Part shown: piece by piece, positions 22,170-34,260 of the stretch | How the letters are laid out: the number at the start of each line of letters is the position of its first letter | How positions within the stretch are numbered: position 1 is the stretch's first letter | From: Agrypnia vestita | Lineage: Eukaryota; Arthropoda; Insecta; Trichoptera; Phryganeidae | NCBI GenBank assembly: GCA_016648135.1 | Contig: JADDOH010004250.1 | Location: 124,001 to 188,000 of the forward strand | Direction: 5' to 3' | Length of the DNA stretch: 64,000 bases | Notes under the pieces: generated by a model | Seen by the model: only the letters and a program-made list of their open reading frames with translations | Told to the model about the DNA's origin: nothing | Database searches by the model: none | Made by a program: the position numbers and the translations under genes

Positions 22170-22675
22170 GTTTGAATCGATATACGAGTATTATTGTTAT
22201 ATTCAATTAAATTGTAGATTAGGAAGTTTGAAGAGACCGGTTTAAAGCTAAATAAGAAGAAAACCGAGCGGCGCACAGCAAGAAAAGCTAAGAGAATGTC
22301 GCGCAAGTTGAATTGATATACGAGTATTGATTAAATTAAATTATGGATTAGGAAGTTTGAAGAGACCGATTTAAAGCTAAATAAGAAGAAAACCGGGCGG
22401 CGCACGGCAGGAAAAGCTAAGAGAATTTCGCGCAAGTTGAATTGATATACGAGTATTGATTCAATTAAATTATGGATTAGGAAGTTTGAAGAGACCGATT
22501 TAAAGCTAAATAAGAAGAAAACCGGGCGGCGCACGGCAGGAAAAGCTAAGAGAATTTCGCGCAAGTTGAATTGATATACGAGTATTGATTCAATTAAATT
22601 ATAGATTAAGAAGTTTGAAGAGACCGATTTAAAGCTAAATAAGAAGAAAACCGGGCTAAGAGAATGTCGCGCAAG
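22170..22675. repeat. Tandem array of a 129-130-bp unit, about four copies
   Basis: The block ATTGATATACGAGTATTGAT recurs at 22311, 22441 and 22570, preceded by a diverged copy at about 22175. Each unit contains GAAGTTTGAAGAGACCG and AAACCGGGCGGCGCACGGCA. Internal copies differ at few positions. The last copy is shortened. Confidence 0.85.
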
Positions 22676-23199
22676 TTAACGAGTCTGTACGTGAAGAAAC
22701 GGGCTTGTCGACTGCAAGCGTGCTGCTGCTATGGCGATACCAAGATCAACTTTGCGTGGAGTTTTGAAACTTGAAACTACACCCTTAATAATAGAAATAA
22801 CATCCAGTTGTAGCAAAATTTAAAACCCAATGATTAAATTTCGCGGAAAAGATTCGTTGAGATTCATTTCCATTCATAATACTGAATTCTTCAGCTCCTC
22901 AATGAGAGTGCAGTCGGCTTGGCTGAGGAATCGACTACGCACAGACATCACATCATCAGAGAGACCATAACTGTCTTCAAAGGCATACTAAAGCAAGTAC
23001 TTCCTTGTTCTCACCCATCTCCTTCTCATCTAGTTATCATGGATGTAGTTTTATCACTGTAACATTATATGCCTACTTGAAATATATTACAATTGCTTAA
23101 CTGAGTGATGTGGTTGATTGGAAGAAATTGAAATAATAAGCGTACAAAAGGTGAATAAATAAATAAACTTAAGTATAAAATCATGGCTTAATATTTTAT

Positions 23200-23596
23200 A
23201 CAATTTTACGCACCGCTTTAATGCTTTAAGTTTCATGACACATTTTATCAATTTGTGTATTAACCTTAACATATAGATATATGTCGTCGCGGACTTTTTT
23301 ATAGAACTTTTTAAGTTCTACAACTTCTCTATAGAAAGTATTTAAATATCTCTTACTGTTAAGGCAGCGTTCATAAAAAACGCATCGCTCGACCATTTTT
23401 TCGTCGACTTTAGTTGTAAAATAGGTCACCACGAAAGGTCCTTTTATGTTAACTGGATAATATATAGCCTATGTCCACCCTGAAAGTCCATTCTAAATAT
23501 TGGTGAAAGAATTTTAGAAATTGGATGAGTGGTTTCGGAGATTACCTCCTACATCCAAACTTTTACAAACTTTACCACTTTATATATTAGTATAGA
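23200..23596 (-). mobile_element. Helitron-like repeat copy 1
   Basis: On the minus strand it starts TCTATACTAATATATAAAG, then GGAGGTAATCTCCGAAAC, and reaches a stretch that reads MVERCVFYERCL ... ELKKFYKKVRDDIYLYVKVN. The TC start with TATACTAATAT is characteristic of a widespread class of insect non-autonomous repeats often assigned to Helitrons. A matching inverted copy is at 50949-51190. Confidence 0.5.
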
Positions 23597-24548
23597 TTAT
23601 TTTTATGTGTACATATTTCTCAGGGTCAATTCATTTTCGCGGAAAATATTTGCCATCACAATACTCTCACGACCTTGTGACGTCACCGTCTCAGTCAGCT
23701 GAGGATCTTCATTTTTTGTTTGTAAAATTCGTTCGCGCAATTCTAAACTGCCCAATAGAAGCGAATAAAAACAGCTGAGTCATTTCCTACTTTAAAAAAA
23801 TTACGTTCAACTTGAGTTTAAAATGGAACAACGCACAACCTCGTCCTGGAACACGTTCTGACATTGTAAGGGTGCCCATAATGAATGAGATCAATGAGAC
23901 TGAAAGATTTGGAAATATTTCTCAGTAAGCATCCTTTGGTCATCCTGCTCTGCATACAAAATTAAATGACAGATCGCTTCGCGCTCATTTCTTTAGGTAT
24001 TGTCTTTTACACGTTTTTCGAGTCTCGTCCACGTAAATGCACCCGAATGTATCCACTAATGAGGCAATATTAGATATACACTAGTCTACTAATCTAGTTA
24101 GGGCATGCATTAGTAAACCGGTTTATCGGTAATAAATATGTCTTCATTCCGTTAACGAATTACCGGTACATATATCTAAGTATCTACCGGTAATTTTTGC
24201 GAATTGTTTATTTGGTTCAATTTTGAATTCTTTTGACCCCCCTCCCTCCGATTGGAACGTAGTTTTTTTTCTATTAATTCCAGAAGACATTTTGTGCTGT
24301 TTTCTCTTACCAAAACAATGTTAAAATTATTGATTATGTGCAAACCGATCTGCGCAGATTTATCGATCGCATATTCTGTACCGTTTTTATTATGCCAAAT
24401 AAAATAGACGAAAGAATTACATAGCTTGACCCTGACACCCCTTCCCTCCATTCACGTAGCCCAGCATAGCACCTACCCTCCCCCACCCATAATCAGGCCA
24501 CGTGGTTTATACACCCTCCATATGAAGCGCGAGATTTCGAACCTCTAA

Positions 24549-24694
24549 GGGCCGGTTGCATCAACTCGGATTATAGTAATATTTCGTTTAAAGCATAGAT
24601 TTTTTGCGTTCTCCACCAACCAAAAAATACATTTCCGTAAAAATATATACTGTAAACGAACGTTTACTTTAAATTAAGCTGACACAATCGGCCC
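24549..24694. mobile_element. MITE H, uninterrupted copy
   Basis: It begins GGGCCGGTTGCATCAACTCG, contains TTTAAAGCATAGATTTTTTG, and ends ACAATCGGCCC. It is a complete reference for the interrupted copies at 16.3-17.7 and 53.9-54.7 kb. Confidence 0.75.
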
Positions 24695-24727
24695 TAAGAC
24701 ATTATGAGTTCACAGTGACTAGGACAA

Positions 24728-24860
24728 CCTTTGAGTAGCTTGCTGGTGTAGTGCTCATGACGCTCGTCTAGCGATCTGGTGGTCGGTGGTTCGAGCCCCA
24801 TTCCAGGACACCAGCAAGTGAATCCTATCTTTATGGCACAAGCGTTTAGCTTATTTTGAA
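24728..24860 (+). mobile_element. tRNA-derived SINE-like head
   Basis: TAGCTTGCTGGTGTAGTGCT resembles a pol III A box region and GGTTCGAGCCC at 24788-24798 fits the B box. The fold of a complete tRNA and a CCA-compatible acceptor stem are not evident, so this is a SINE head rather than a tRNA gene. The AGTAGCTTG start is shared with the minus copy at 49.2 kb. Confidence 0.6.
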
Positions 24861-25169
24861 ACTAGTAAGAATATTGATGATGCGCGCATTTCGCTTTCGC
24901 ATCTCTATAAAAAAAATATATATATTACCTACAAAAATCTCATCCGTTAACACAGATCATAAACATACTTGGAGAGACCTTGAGCCGAATCATTATTGTA
25001 TATGTTTGTTGTTGCATGGTACATATTTACAGATGCTATTCGGTGTTGATTCGGTCTGATAAATATTAGGATGGTTCGAGCAATGAATCATGTAAATAAA
25101 AATCTAAATAGGTACCTGCAAGATAAATAAACGCAAAAAACGGCATAATCGATAAAATCACGCTGCACA

Positions 25170-25612
25170 GGATTATTAGAGATTTGCAGGTAGATTTCTA
25201 CTTAAATTATGAGTAGAAAATGTTCCATCAATGTCCTAATATCAATAGTTACGAAGATAAGCGATTTCAAAGTTGGCGTTTTATTTTCAATATTTCTGAC
25301 ATTTGGAAAATGTTGGACTGTCATTAAAGTAACATATATTACAAATTCATTCGCTTCAGTACAAACCAAATAAAATGATCAAATATTTTAAAAATTATAA
25401 CAACAATTTCGCAAGCGATTTTGATTATTTCATAAAAAATATTGTGCCAATTACTATAATTAATTGTTTGTTGCGTTGTCTTGGCAAAATATATTACGTA
25501 CATACCACTAAAATTATAATATTTGCTTGTATGCTACTTGCAGAAATTTCAACCGGAAATTTTCTGCATGGTTTTAATTATTTTATTTGAAAGCGAATTA
25601 CTGATATATATT
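25170..25612. mobile_element. Fold-back element A copy
   Basis: The left arm blocks (GCAGGTAGATTTCTACTTAA, AATATCAATAGTTACGAAGA, ATTCATTCGCTTCAGTACAA) are clear. The right part reaches TTGAAAGCGAATTACTGATA. Terminal CAGGGTG ends are missing. Confidence 0.5.
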
Positions 25613-25659
25613 ATTCGCTATCTACAATCCCCAATAATAATAATATCGAATATCCCCAA

Positions 25660-25790
25660 GTTTTCACGGCCGTTAATCTTCTGTGTGTAGTTTTCTGGGA
25701 TATTCTGCCGTGTACATCTGACCTCTCTGGCCGACGTTTCGGATCCCAATGATGATCACGCATCAGCCCTGATGATGGACTGTTTGTTTA
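25660..25790 (-). ncRNA. Decayed hammerhead-like repeat, minus copy
   Basis: On the minus strand GAAACGTC (25740-25733) is intact, but the CTGATGA box reads CTGATGC (25766-25760) and its stem II is altered. Downstream blocks (CACGGCAGAATATCCC, ACGGCCGTGAAAAC) match the family at 41.2 and 46.8 kb. Unlikely to self-cleave. Confidence 0.4.
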
Positions 25791-25813
25791 TCCAATTCCA
25801 CAACACGTCGACC

Positions 25814-26092
25814 TGTTATGTTCCAGCATTTGATAAGAGTATTATCATCCCGCGGGGTTGCAAAGTGCACGCGCCCTGCACCCGGAGAACTTATCTACAC
25901 TGGCGTACGTGACGAAACGCAACGCTTTGTATCAGTATAAAGGTTCACTCTCCTAATCTATATAAGGGCATATCACATGCTTCAGCCTTGTCAATCTAAT
26001 TTTGGTTGTATTACATCTCACACGTGTTTGTTACTGTATTATTTTCAATAAATAGTTCAAACTTTCCAAGTGTTTCCTTGTGAAATTGAAGC
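25814..26092 (+). mobile_element. Possible solo LTR
   Basis: The region starts TGTTATGTTCC and holds a TATA box (CTATATAAGG at 25958) and a polyadenylation signal (AATAAA at 26046). Such spacing and a local rise in GC are LTR-like. Exact ends and a target duplication were not found; it could instead be a promoter fragment. Confidence 0.35.
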
Positions 26093-26820
26093 ATTGAGAA
26101 GAAGAAGAAAACCATCCTGAAATCCGCTTCCTGCTGTCTATAAAACAATTTGTTCCACTTTAGGGTGTAGCAGAGCGATACAAATGTTTCTCTGCCTTTG
26201 ACTATGGTTTATTTCTGGGACTGGAGTGCTGTAAATCTTTGGACTTAAAAAAATGGATTAAATCCAAAATAAGGAACAAAGCTGCAATTGAAATTGAAAG
26301 TAAATTGCCGGGTCCGGGTTTTGTTCGTCCCACTCGAACATGTTTATAATAATTTGATTTTAATTTATTACGCCTTGAATAAGCATTATTATTTTTTATA
26401 TCTTTATGGAAATAATTAACTGTGACCCTTGTGGTAAATTGACGTAAATTATTTCTAATATTTAAATACCGATCTCATGTTATTTTAAGTGTTAATTGAA
26501 CGACTTGAGTGTTTCCTGTTTATAATGCACTTAAACGATACCCCGCGTGGTCGCCTCGATGGTTGCTCTTCAGTCTTAAATATCCACTCAAATACCAACA
26601 GGAGATGATAGTTTATTATGCCAATAGCAATAAAATGACCATTATGACGTGTGCTGCTGTTGCATAGGACACACAAATTAATTTTGTATGCAATCTTGAT
26701 TAATTAAATCAATCTTTACTTAAAAATATTGTCCTAACCACTATTTATTCTTGGAAACACTGTAAGTACCTACATTCCGTATTGTTTTAGCGAAATATAA
26801 TACGTTCAACTAAAATTATG

Positions 26821-27480
26821 TTTTTTACTCCCTTTCTTTTAACACGTGGCGTGTGATTGCTTGCTTGTCTGACGAAAAAACTTTGGATCGATTTTTAACC
26901 CTTTTCCCGTTATCCAATCGAGCTGAAACTTTGCAAGCAGACTCGTGGCAACGATAAAAATGATCTAAAAAAATTTGTTTTAAAAAAAATTAACAATTAT
27001 AGTATAATTTTGGATTTTTAGAAATTTTAATGTTTTTTTCAAATTTGAATCATTGTATATGAGTAATTGCGTGTATAATAGACACGAAACCTGATTCAAA
27101 GCGAAAGGGAGTATTGTAAAAACTTGGTTTTTATGGGTTACTTTTTTACTCCCTTTTTTTTAACTCGTAACGTCTGCTTGCCTGCTTGTCGGCTTGTCTG
27201 CTTGTCTGCCGAAAAAACTTTGTATCGATTTTTAATCCTTTTCCCGTCAAACAATCGAGCTGAAACTTTGCAGGCAGACTCATGGTGACGATAAAAGTGA
27301 TATAACAAATTTTCATTTAAAAAAATTTAATAATTATAGTACAATTTTAGATTTTTTGAAATTTAAACGATTTATATATTGTTTAAGTTTCGAGCCCGAC
27401 GCGTGGAGTAGGCGCGAAACCTGTTTCAATGAGAAAGGGAGTATAATAAAAACTTGGTTTTTATGGGTTAGTTTTTTATA
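26821..27480 (+). repeat. Dispersed repeat C, two tandem units
   Basis: Two units of about 320 bp (26821-27146, 27147-27480) each open with TACTCCCTTT and the CTTTG-ATCGATTTTTAA block and close with GAAAGGGAGTAT and CTTGGTTTTTATGGGTTA. The inverted ACTCCCTTT/AAAGGGAGT ends suggest a mobile origin. Confidence 0.75.
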
Positions 27481-27500
27481 TTGCTTTCGTTTGTTTGGTC

Positions 27501-27800
27501 AGTATTTTTATTTATATGTGGTAGAAATTTTGTAAAATCTGCATATAATAATATTTTGAGCGGTATAAATGATTAAGTATTAATATCAAATCTAATTTAC
27601 GGTACACATGAATAATAAAATTACAGTAATATGTTAGGGTAGACACTAAGTATTTTTATTTATATGTAGTAGAATTTTTGTAAAATCTGTATATAATAAT
27701 ATTTTGAGCGGTATAAATGATTAAGTATTAATATCAAATCTAATTTACAGTACACATGAATAATAAAATTACAGTAATATGTTAAGGTAGACACTAAACC
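27501..27800. repeat. Recent tandem duplication of about 148 bp
   Basis: AGTATTTTTATTTATATGTG and the following sequence through GTAGACACTAA occurs at 27501 and again at 27649, with only a few differences. The pair sits between pieces of repeat C, whose closing block AAAGGGAGTATTG resumes near 27812. Confidence 0.85.
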
Positions 27801-27845
27801 CGAAAATGAGAAAGGGAGTATTGTAAAAACTTGGTTTTTATGGGT

Positions 27846-28222
27846 TAGTTTTTGTAAAACTTTGGACTATCATTACAGTAACTTATATCAAATATGTAAA
27901 AATTATTTCCTTTAATGCAAATAAAATAATAGAAACTTTCCAATGTCTTCCAATTGGAATTTTTCAGGGTTATTAATATTTTATTAACTTTTATTGAAAC
28001 GAACGAATTTTTCGTAGTCGATATAAGTTGCTATAATGATACTTCAACGTTTTACACAAAAATGTAAAAAATAAGTCAGACATATTGAAAAAAATGCATA
28101 CTTTGATATTGCATAACTCCATAACTATTGATCAACTATTGGTCATGGTTGTTTAAACATTTTCGACTCATAATCAAGGCAGGAATCCACCTGTAAAGTA
28201 TTGTTGACTAGCTCTGTTATAC
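27846..28222. mobile_element. Fold-back element A copy, partial
   Basis: It includes AACTTTGGACTATCATTACA, TTCCAATTGGAATTTTTCAG and, at the right, GACTCATAATCAAGGCAGGA. It lacks the left terminus. Confidence 0.55.
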
Positions 28223-28239
28223 CACGTATGTGCAGTAAG

Positions 28240-29788
28240 AAGTTGGTGTATAACCTTTTCACGGTCACATCTTTACCAATAAGTTTTTTTATAGCGTAGA
28301 TGACCTTTACGTGTTCCTGTGTCCATCAGGTTTTTGACTAAACTATGTTTTCTGCAGTAAAATGGTCTTCAGACCGGAAGTGTAACAGTCAAGACGTGCG
28401 GTTCAAGGACCGCTGTCACATAAAACTAATGGTGTAAAATTATTTGATCATTAGACATTTTACAGAAAGAGGCCTCCAATTTTACTATTTTACGTTATTT
28501 GTAAATACATTTGTGTGTTATGAGATTCATGTGTTCATTCATTCATTTCTTGTTTTCCTACTGATGTCTCGGGAAAAGCTGCAAATCGACTAATAAGACC
28601 ATTGGGTAGATTCAAATCAAAACCTACATAACACAATGAACTATTTTTTTTGCAAATTACAAAACACTGTTTTACATCTTATTTATAAAATGAATAAATG
28701 AAATAACTTATGGTAAAAGGAACTAAAAATTTATCATTCAAATAACATGTAGTACCTATAGATTTTTTTATTTTTTATATTTCGTGATATATTTTAACTT
28801 TAAAATGACTTACGAGTATTTAATTAATACATTTTGAAAGGTTGCCTTTGAAATACAAGCTTTTGGATCAAGGTTGATTATGAACTGCAAGGAAATAAAT
28901 ACATATATTCATTGCATTATTGGGGATGTAGTGAAATAAATTATAATACTTGGTAATTTAAGAATATAAAATATTTTAAAATATTTATGAAATTTTTACT
29001 AAACAATAAAAATATTGATATTATCACGCGACGTGGACAAATGAATACACTGGAAATTAATTAGTGATTTATTTATTAGTGATGAAAATTTCAATAAATT
29101 GACAAAGTCATTAGATACGAATTTAATTTTAACAATATTCTTTTTAACATTATTTCACAATTTATCACTTGTCTATGAACACTTTATTATCGCAGGGTAA
29201 CGCTTTTCGATAAAATTCTGTTCACTATCGCCAAAGATCCACCTTGTCCACTTGACTTTATTATTTTTCACTTGGTTTACAAAGCGCGATGGTAATAGTG
29301 TTCGCTACGGTTTGTCGCTAATATCGCACCGGTGGGAACTTCAAAACAAACAATCAACCGCCACTGCATACGAAAAACGTTGGTTTTTCGAATTTTCGTG
29401 AATATTCTTTACATTTCTAGTGTTTCCGAGAATGCTCCTGTCGCTTCCATATGTTTCCCGAATGTGATGGATAAGTCTTGAGTGTTTTAGGGTATTCTTG
29501 TTCCAAAGTGACATGTTACATTTTTATGATATTTAAGTAATATTTAAAACGTAGCATTGACCTTAGAGAATATTTTTTTTATTTATACAGTAAAAACATA
29601 ATAATGTTTTTTAAATAAATTAAATCTATATTATTACATTTTAATGACAATTTACTCCCGATAATATGAGTCAATAGTTCGAGCTTATCGGAAGAGTATT
29701 TACAAGCCTAATTAAAGTACAAAAGCAGAAACCATTTAGAAGTAGAAATTTTTATTACACAAAAACCATTTGAGACATGGGGGCAATG
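28240..29788. other. AT-rich interval without a recognised gene
   Basis: No supported coding region or clear repeat. A patch richer in CpG lies at about 29200-29400 (AAAGCGCGATGG, AATATCGCACCGG), which could be a promoter or just composition. Confidence 0.4.
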
Positions 29789-30154
29789 TTACAATTCATC
29801 GTTGTCCAAAATCAAGGATTTGACTTCTTTCTTCAACTGTTCGTATTTTGGAATGTTTCTTTCTTGAAATTTTTTTTGCGACAACAATGTATTGTACCAT
29901 TTAACCCCCAAGTATGTATAGTGATGTTGTGCCGTCGTAGTTCTTAAAGTTGGTATCTTTATTTGCCCCTTTGTTCTACATCTATTACTTATACAGTGTA
30001 AGGGGTGGGATTTATTTATAAAATAATCTTTATAAATTTGGAATAGGGAGTTAGTTTTGTATATTTTTGTGAGTGATCGTACATTAAATAGGTGAAATAT
30101 ATTTACAGTAGGATAGTCATAAGGTTTCTTGAGAAGTGTTTTAGTAATTATTTT
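29789..30154 (-). mobile_element. LINE reverse-transcriptase C-terminus, open frame without ATG
   Basis: A stop-free minus frame of about 121 codons reads ITKTLLKKPYDYPTVNIFHL, then KIYKTNSLFQIYKDYF, IKIPTLRTTTAQHHYTYLGV and KWYNTLLSQKKF to a stop at 29789. The KKPYDYPT, TRT and G-WYN blocks in this order fit the C-terminal region of non-LTR retrotransposon polyproteins. The missing ATG shows 5' truncation; the intact frame suggests a fairly young copy. Confidence 0.55.
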
Positions 30155-30333
30155 TTATGTTATGATTTCATTTATTGGATTTATACGCCCCTCCCCACCC
30201 GATAATATCATACTGTAAGAGGGACTGCACCAATGCGTTATACACTATTTTAATAGTATTTTTGTTTAATATATTTCGTAGGTTAAAAAAAACATACTCT
30301 TTATATTTTTTTGTAAAAAATATATTAAGAATG

Positions 30334-30376
30334 GAATACGGATGAACGAATTTTTAATATTCAATCATCCGTATTC
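30334..30376. repeat. 12-bp inverted repeat
   Basis: GAATACGGATGA and TCATCCGTATTC are exact complements, separated by 19 bases of AT-rich sequence. Confidence 0.7.
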
Positions 30377-30436
30377 TGAACTAAGCAATATTGCTATTTC
30401 TGTATCTTGACAGTTTGACTTTTTATATTTGACATT

Positions 30437-30549
30437 TTTGAAATGAATGAATTCAATCAATTAGAAAGCTCATTATTAGTAATTGTGAATAACTTAACAT
30501 TTGCTTACGTTTTAGAGCTTTCCGATTGATTGAATTCATTAATTTCAAA
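30437..30549. mobile_element. Small fold-back element
   Basis: TTTGAAATGAATGAATTCAA at the left is matched by TTGAATTCATTAATTTCAAA at the right. Arms are about 35 bp with one-base differences. GAGCTTTC/GAAAGCTC mark the arm bases. Confidence 0.75.
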
Positions 30550-30559
30550 CCTGTCGAAC

Positions 30560-32125
30560 TTAAAACATCGAAATTGGCGGCAATACACAGTTATAGATAC
30601 CTGTCAATATTGGGATAAAGATCTGACATTCCAATGTTGCTATTTTCAGAATAGCACAGAAAATATAAGTTACTTTCGCGATACTCCAACGATTGACAGA
30701 AGATAGATATATCAGAAAATTTGACTTTAGCAACGGCCACGACGATTGTTGAGAAATATTAACATTTGCGCAATATATTATTATGTTTTTGAATGCAACG
30801 GGAAATTGTTAGTTTATTATAACCAATTAGATACATTTTGGAGATGTCCTTGCACGAAATTCTGCTTAAAATAATTACGAAAAAGACACAAATAATTTTC
30901 GGCCACGCGTAATTGTGCATACACTGTATTTTTAACAATACTATCTGCTACATTCGTGTGAACATCCATTATTTCACATCCTTTGAACGTCTGCTGGAAC
31001 TCAACTTAATATTGCAACGAAACAAATAATAATCCAAATTTAAAGTCGGAAGAAATGTTACAAATACTGACAATTGTGAAAAAATGACATTTTGATTAGT
31101 TTTGGTGAGCTGTTATGCCGTTTGCATTCGACTTATTTGCCTGATGCCGTGAATCCATCCAACGCAAGATGCTAATATCATCAATGATTTGAGAATAAAT
31201 AATAATAATAATAATAATTGGGTAACTTATATAGCGCCGTTTTCGCGAATACTCACCTCAAGGGCGCTTTACATAGAAAAACTATTATCTTACAAAACAA
31301 CTCACTGCTAGAAAAGAAAAAACTTATTTACTATTACTCATTCACTAGGTGGCATACAAGAAATGGAATTAAAATTGAATACTATAATAATTTATCGATA
31401 ATTATTTTTGAAGCATCTTCTGCATTGAGGATAAATTTTTTATTGTAACGGAAGTTGCGGGAATGCGCGTAGCGGGAAGCAGCATGTAGCGGGGATGCGA
31501 TACCACGAAATGAGCGCCCATCCATCAGAGTGTCAAAAATTATCCAGTAATATAAATAATGTACTGTCGACCATCTTGAATCGAGTACCAATCATTAAAA
31601 TGCTCAATTCAAAAACTGACGGATGATTAATTATTGAGTTGAAAATTAGATATTAGATCTCTTTATTGAATTACGATTTTAGGTGTATAATCGAAATGCC
31701 AAAAAGAGGTTACTCATACAGATTTCAGTGTTTCATGTTACTATCGATGTATTTTAAGAACGTTTTTGTTTTTCAGCATGTCAAAAATGATTAAAAGTTG
31801 TATTCGAGAAATTATTTATTTATAATCGACGTAATTGTAAGATATTCCTTTTCAAAAAAAAAAAAACATTCATTCGACATTCAATGCGGCTGACAAAGTT
31901 GTATGCTTTCGAATCTTTTGAATATGGAACCGAAAATCGATAAACATGAAAGTGGGTGGCACTTGGACTTTTTTGAAAATTCACACGTTTTATGATTCGT
32001 CGTATCGCATGTCTGCGTTCTGCGTGATTCACGTTTTTACCCCTTCAAAAACAAACGTTAATAGTTTAACTACATGAAAGTGTCATTAATTATATTTATC
32101 ATCTCCCTGGACATCGTATTATTGT
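30560..32125. other. Gene-poor AT-rich interval
   Basis: It holds an (AAT)n microsatellite at 31196-31217 followed by TTATATAGCGCCG and AAGGGCGCTTTACA. That GCGC-centred pair of blocks resembles dispersed-repeat sequence seen in other animal genomes. No gene is supported. Confidence 0.4.
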
Positions 32126-32130
32126 ATTGG

Positions 32131-32322
32131 TGTAGTGTCTGTGGAATGGATGAAAGGGAGCGAACTAGAGACGAAGCGAGAAAGAGCACGCAAGGCCGGT
32201 TGGGTCGGCGTGAAAGGAGACTGATTTATCTTATACTATATAAAGTTATCCCAATAAAAGCTGAGGACCACACCGAGTATTATTGGACCATACATCCACC
32301 GTAAGAAGACGAAGACACAACA
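32131..32322 (+). mobile_element. Probable short solo LTR (Copia-like size)
   Basis: The ends TGTAGTGTCT and AGACACAACA are imperfect inverted repeats of the TG...CA type. Inside are a TATA box (CTATATAAAG near 32237) and AATAAA at 32253. Length is 192 bp. The flanks (ATTGG, ATTAA) share only three bases, so no target duplication is proven. The open frame through it (from 32074) is probably accidental. Confidence 0.45.
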
Positions 32323-32867
32323 ATTAATATACATTTTTAACCAATATTTAAATATCAATTATCACAATCACTCCAAAGAAGTATAACTTCTACCGTGCGT
32401 ACATGAGAACAGGCTCCTCCAATTTGTTTTGTATATAAAAAAAATGGTTTACGTAATGGTTTAAACGAAAAAATATGTTCTTTCGTAACAAAGTAAATCG
32501 ATTGGGTCTTAAAAAAATGTGTAAGAGCGATACTCTTGTCCTTAGTGCACTTTGTTATATGACAGCTGACAGATTCTTATAAGAGATCATTTTATTTTTG
32601 ACATAGGTACAGATTATCATCAGGTTAATGACCATGACAAGTAGTCATCGTGTGACGTCAACGTGAAACTACTTTTTGACGGTTATGTGAAAAATGTTAC
32701 ACAATACCAGTGGCGTGCAGTAGGCGTCCAGTGTGTAATAAATTTCGAAGACGGCTTATGTAGGTATAATTTAATCGGGAATTAGACTACTTTCAATTAA
32801 GCGTTTCTTTTCTCTACGCGACAGACAAAAAATGGTGATTAATAAAAAAAATTAAGATTTAACATAA

Positions 32868-33165
32868 AAATTCGTAATATAAGTGAGTCGCCAATGTCAA
32901 GTCTTGGTGGCGTGAGTGACGGACATCGTTACATATAGTACGTAGTTATGTAGGCATTTTAATAACGAGTTATCACAAAAATTCGTAATGTAAACGAGTC
33001 GCTAATGTCAAAACTTGGTGGCGTTAGTGACGTACATTGTTACGTGGAGTATAGAGGATTATGTATTTGAAAATAATGACTTATAAAAAATTGTTACGTT
33101 AATGAGTCGCTTATCTTAAATCTTGGTACTGGTAATGACGAACATTGTATCATATAGGATAATGT
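32868..33165. repeat. Tandem array, about 110-bp unit, three copies
   Basis: GAGTCGC with TTGGTGGCGT-AGTGACG recurs with GAGTCGC at 32885, 32996 and 33104 (spacings 111 and 108). Divergence between copies is substantial. Confidence 0.75.
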
Positions 33166-33167
33166 TT

Positions 33168-33400
33168 CATCATCATCATCATCACTCTTGGCTCTACAAC
33201 CTCTGGTGGGACTTGGCCTCCTCGAGAGTCTTCCTCCACCTGAGGCTTGTTTTGAGGTTTCGTAACATTTTGTTTTTTATGGGGTAGAGTTGTTAGTTGG
33301 AGGAGCAGGGTTTTCTGGTTTTTTGGGGTTTTCCTTCCCTTGGCTGGCTGGTTCCCGTTTTATGGCGACGGAGTTTCGCCATTCGCCCGCTTTCTATCTG
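33168..33400. repeat. CAT microsatellite with GC-richer flank, possible retroelement 3' end
   Basis: An (ATC)n run at 33168-33183 is followed by CTCTTGGCTCTACAACCTCT and CCTTGGCTGGCTGGTTCCCG. Microsatellites next to such sequence often mark LINE 3' ends, but no peptide supports it here. Confidence 0.25.
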
Positions 33401-34052
33401 CTGATGTTTAATATTTGAATATTAATATTTCACTTTATAACTTTAAAAAAATTTTAAACTATTGCCTTTCTCATTATTTGATCAATGTATCTCTGACTCG
33501 GCATTTCTTTCTGTCAATTCTTTATAGTCATTCTAATTAATAACAGACGTCTGTTATAAATATTTTTTCATATATTTCATCTTTTCTATCGCTTCCAACC
33601 GCTTCTCTTTTCCAGTCTTCTTCAGCACCACATTCTAAAAGTTTTGAGCCTATTTTTTAAATCACACTTAGTATTTAATAATACAATACTGCTACTGAAT
33701 GCCTATTTCAATTAATCTTTTTAGGATATTTTATTCTTACTCCAATGACGCTGATGGTCTTCAGAGCTTACGACCTTGGCCGCAATGTCAATGTCTAAAT
33801 TGTCCAAAGTTATTTTACGTGTTGGGAAAAAAGTAATCAATCATTCACTCATCAAACTCGATACAATCTCTGGTATTGCGACAAAACTCTGACTGAATGT
33901 AGCAACGAAACATGGCGATCGAAGTGATGTAAAAATCGATAGGCACGTACTGAAAAAAAAATCCCATTTTAAGCCTCAACATGCAGTGTTAGGAAATATC
34001 CGTACGCGACCATGAACTCGTAATCTACAAGTAACATGACGTTGATAATACT

Positions 34053-34260
34053 ATACAGAGTGTAGCAGAGCTAGTAGCAGAAACTTGGCCGATAGATACA
34101 TGCCTATGTTATGGGTCTAAAATGTTCAAGCAACCATGACCTAATATCAATAGTTACGGAGATAAGCTCCATCAAAGTTTGCTTTTTTTTTCAGTATTTA
34201 TGATTTTATCTTCAGTAAAATGTTGGAATATCATTAAAGTAATTTATATCGAATATCGAT
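34053..34260. mobile_element. Fold-back element A, left arm only
   Basis: TACAGAGTGTAGCAGAGCTA, CAGAAACTTGGCCGATAGAT and AAGCAACCATGACCTAATAT match the left arm of A1. The right arm is absent. Confidence 0.65.

Noticed and set aside
22331..22564. 77-codon frame with internal repeats
   Set aside because: Product of the 129-bp tandem array, not of a gene.
23226..23432. A 68-codon frame shared with 51.0-51.2 kb, suggesting a conserved protein
   Set aside because: Codon-by-codon comparison shows nearly all differences change the residue and one makes a stop in the second copy, so the peptide is not under selection.
22170..33165. CRISPR-like appearance of regularly spaced repeats
   Set aside because: The units are contiguous tandem repeats without unique spacers, and the DNA is eukaryotic.
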